Below the pieces are notes generated by a model. It did no database searches, was not told the origin of the DNA, and saw only the letters and a program-made list of their open reading frames with translations. Positions 15,760 through 16,075 of a stretch of 16,075 nt of DNA are shown here, in pieces (positions within the stretch are counted from its first letter, which is position 1; each line of letters begins with the position of its first letter). The stretch lies in assembly GCA_964393115.1 (NCBI GenBank), contig CAYMST010000098.1, positions 1 through 16,075 of the forward strand. The letters run 5' to 3'. Position numbers and translations under genes: made by a program. Source of the DNA: CAYMST01 sp964393115 (GTDB lineage: Bacteria; Bacteroidota; Bacteroidia; Cytophagales; Cyclobacteriaceae).

Positions 15760-16075
15760 TTCCAACTGATTTTAGCTATTCGTCTAACAAATTTTACGCG
15801 TTGGGAGAGATTTGAAGGCCCGGAATCGTCAAGCGGTAGGGTAGGAGCGGTCGGTTGCGGGAAGTAGTGGTTTCCCCGTTCTTCTCGATAAGTATACTTT
15901 TGAAGTCGTCAAGTAGGAGGATTTATTTGATAAAAGTTAGCTTTCTGGACTCTAGGTCCGGTGAAATCATCAAATTGTCCGGTGAGTTGTAGGGTTTTAA
16001 ATGTGAGGTGATACGTCTCACATAAAACAAGCCTAATATGCTTGGCTAACCGATTAAATAGGCCGTGCCAAAGGG
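15760..16075. other. leader and upstream flank of the giant gene, no gene seen
   Basis: No credible protein or RNA gene is visible in these 316 bases. The promoter of the giant gene should be here; the best match on the minus strand is TAAAATTTG (15789-15797), which has one base too many between TA and TTTG. The leader also contains a small GC-rich hairpin (15858-15878). On the plus strand TACTTTTG (15895-15902) fits TAnnTTTG and could serve a gene outside the window. The hairpin at 15994-16028 is listed separately. Confidence 0.5.
15994..16028. terminator. strong stem-loop, possible bidirectional terminator
   Basis: GTTTTA plus TGTGAG on the left pairs with CTCACA plus TAAAAC on the right: 12 base pairs with a 2-base A bulge and a 9-base loop. 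The A/T-rich foot places four U at the end of a transcript read on the minus strand and four A on the other. A second small hairpin (CAAGC, 7-base loop, GCTTG) follows at 16028-16044. It could end a transcript coming from outside the window. Confidence 0.4.

Overview
The window looks like a piece of a Bacteroidota chromosome, probably order Cytophagales. The main reasons are a giant secreted protein ending in a type IX secretion (T9SS, Por) sorting domain, a LytS/LytTR two-component pair, AT-rich start regions without clear Shine-Dalgarno sequences, and several matches to the Bacteroidota -7 promoter element TAnnTTTG. I see no rRNA, tRNA, CRISPR array, intact insertion sequence or integrase.

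Layout. Positions 1-1071 (+) hold the 3' end of a LytS-type sensor kinase overlapping by 4 bases a LytTR response regulator. Facing it is a LuxR/NarL-type regulator, 1171-1794 (-), whose receiver domain has lost its phosphoacceptor aspartate. After a 319-base gap comes an acylating acetaldehyde dehydrogenase homologue, 2114-3016 (-). It stands without its usual aldolase partner and has an unusual cofactor-loop sequence. The 419-base divergent region 3017-3435 contains an 18-base perfect palindrome and promoter-like elements. Positions 3436-6241 hold a small glycosylation cluster: a soluble family 2 glycosyltransferase (+), and a convergent two-gene minus-strand unit with a polytopic GT-C-like membrane protein preceded by a single-span protein with a periplasmic domain.

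A 698-base non-coding stretch (6242-6939) carries a nonamer-like repeat in three copies and a candidate terminator. The rest is dominated by one 8.8-kb minus-strand gene (6940-15759, 2939 residues). Its product has a signal peptide, a LamG-like domain, a DUF8202-like domain, three tandem surface modules built mainly of short beta-strand repeats, a fibronectin-III-like domain and a T9SS C-terminal signal. The last 316 bases (15760-16075) are non-coding leader and flank with a strong hairpin.

How the genes may work together: the giant protein should cross the inner membrane by Sec and be exported and anchored by T9SS. The glycosyltransferases act at the inner membrane on lipid-linked sugars. 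A link between them and the surface protein is possible but nothing in the sequence shows it. The most notable items are the tri-modular giant protein, the orphan dehydrogenase with its putative operator, and the apparently split GT-C pair.
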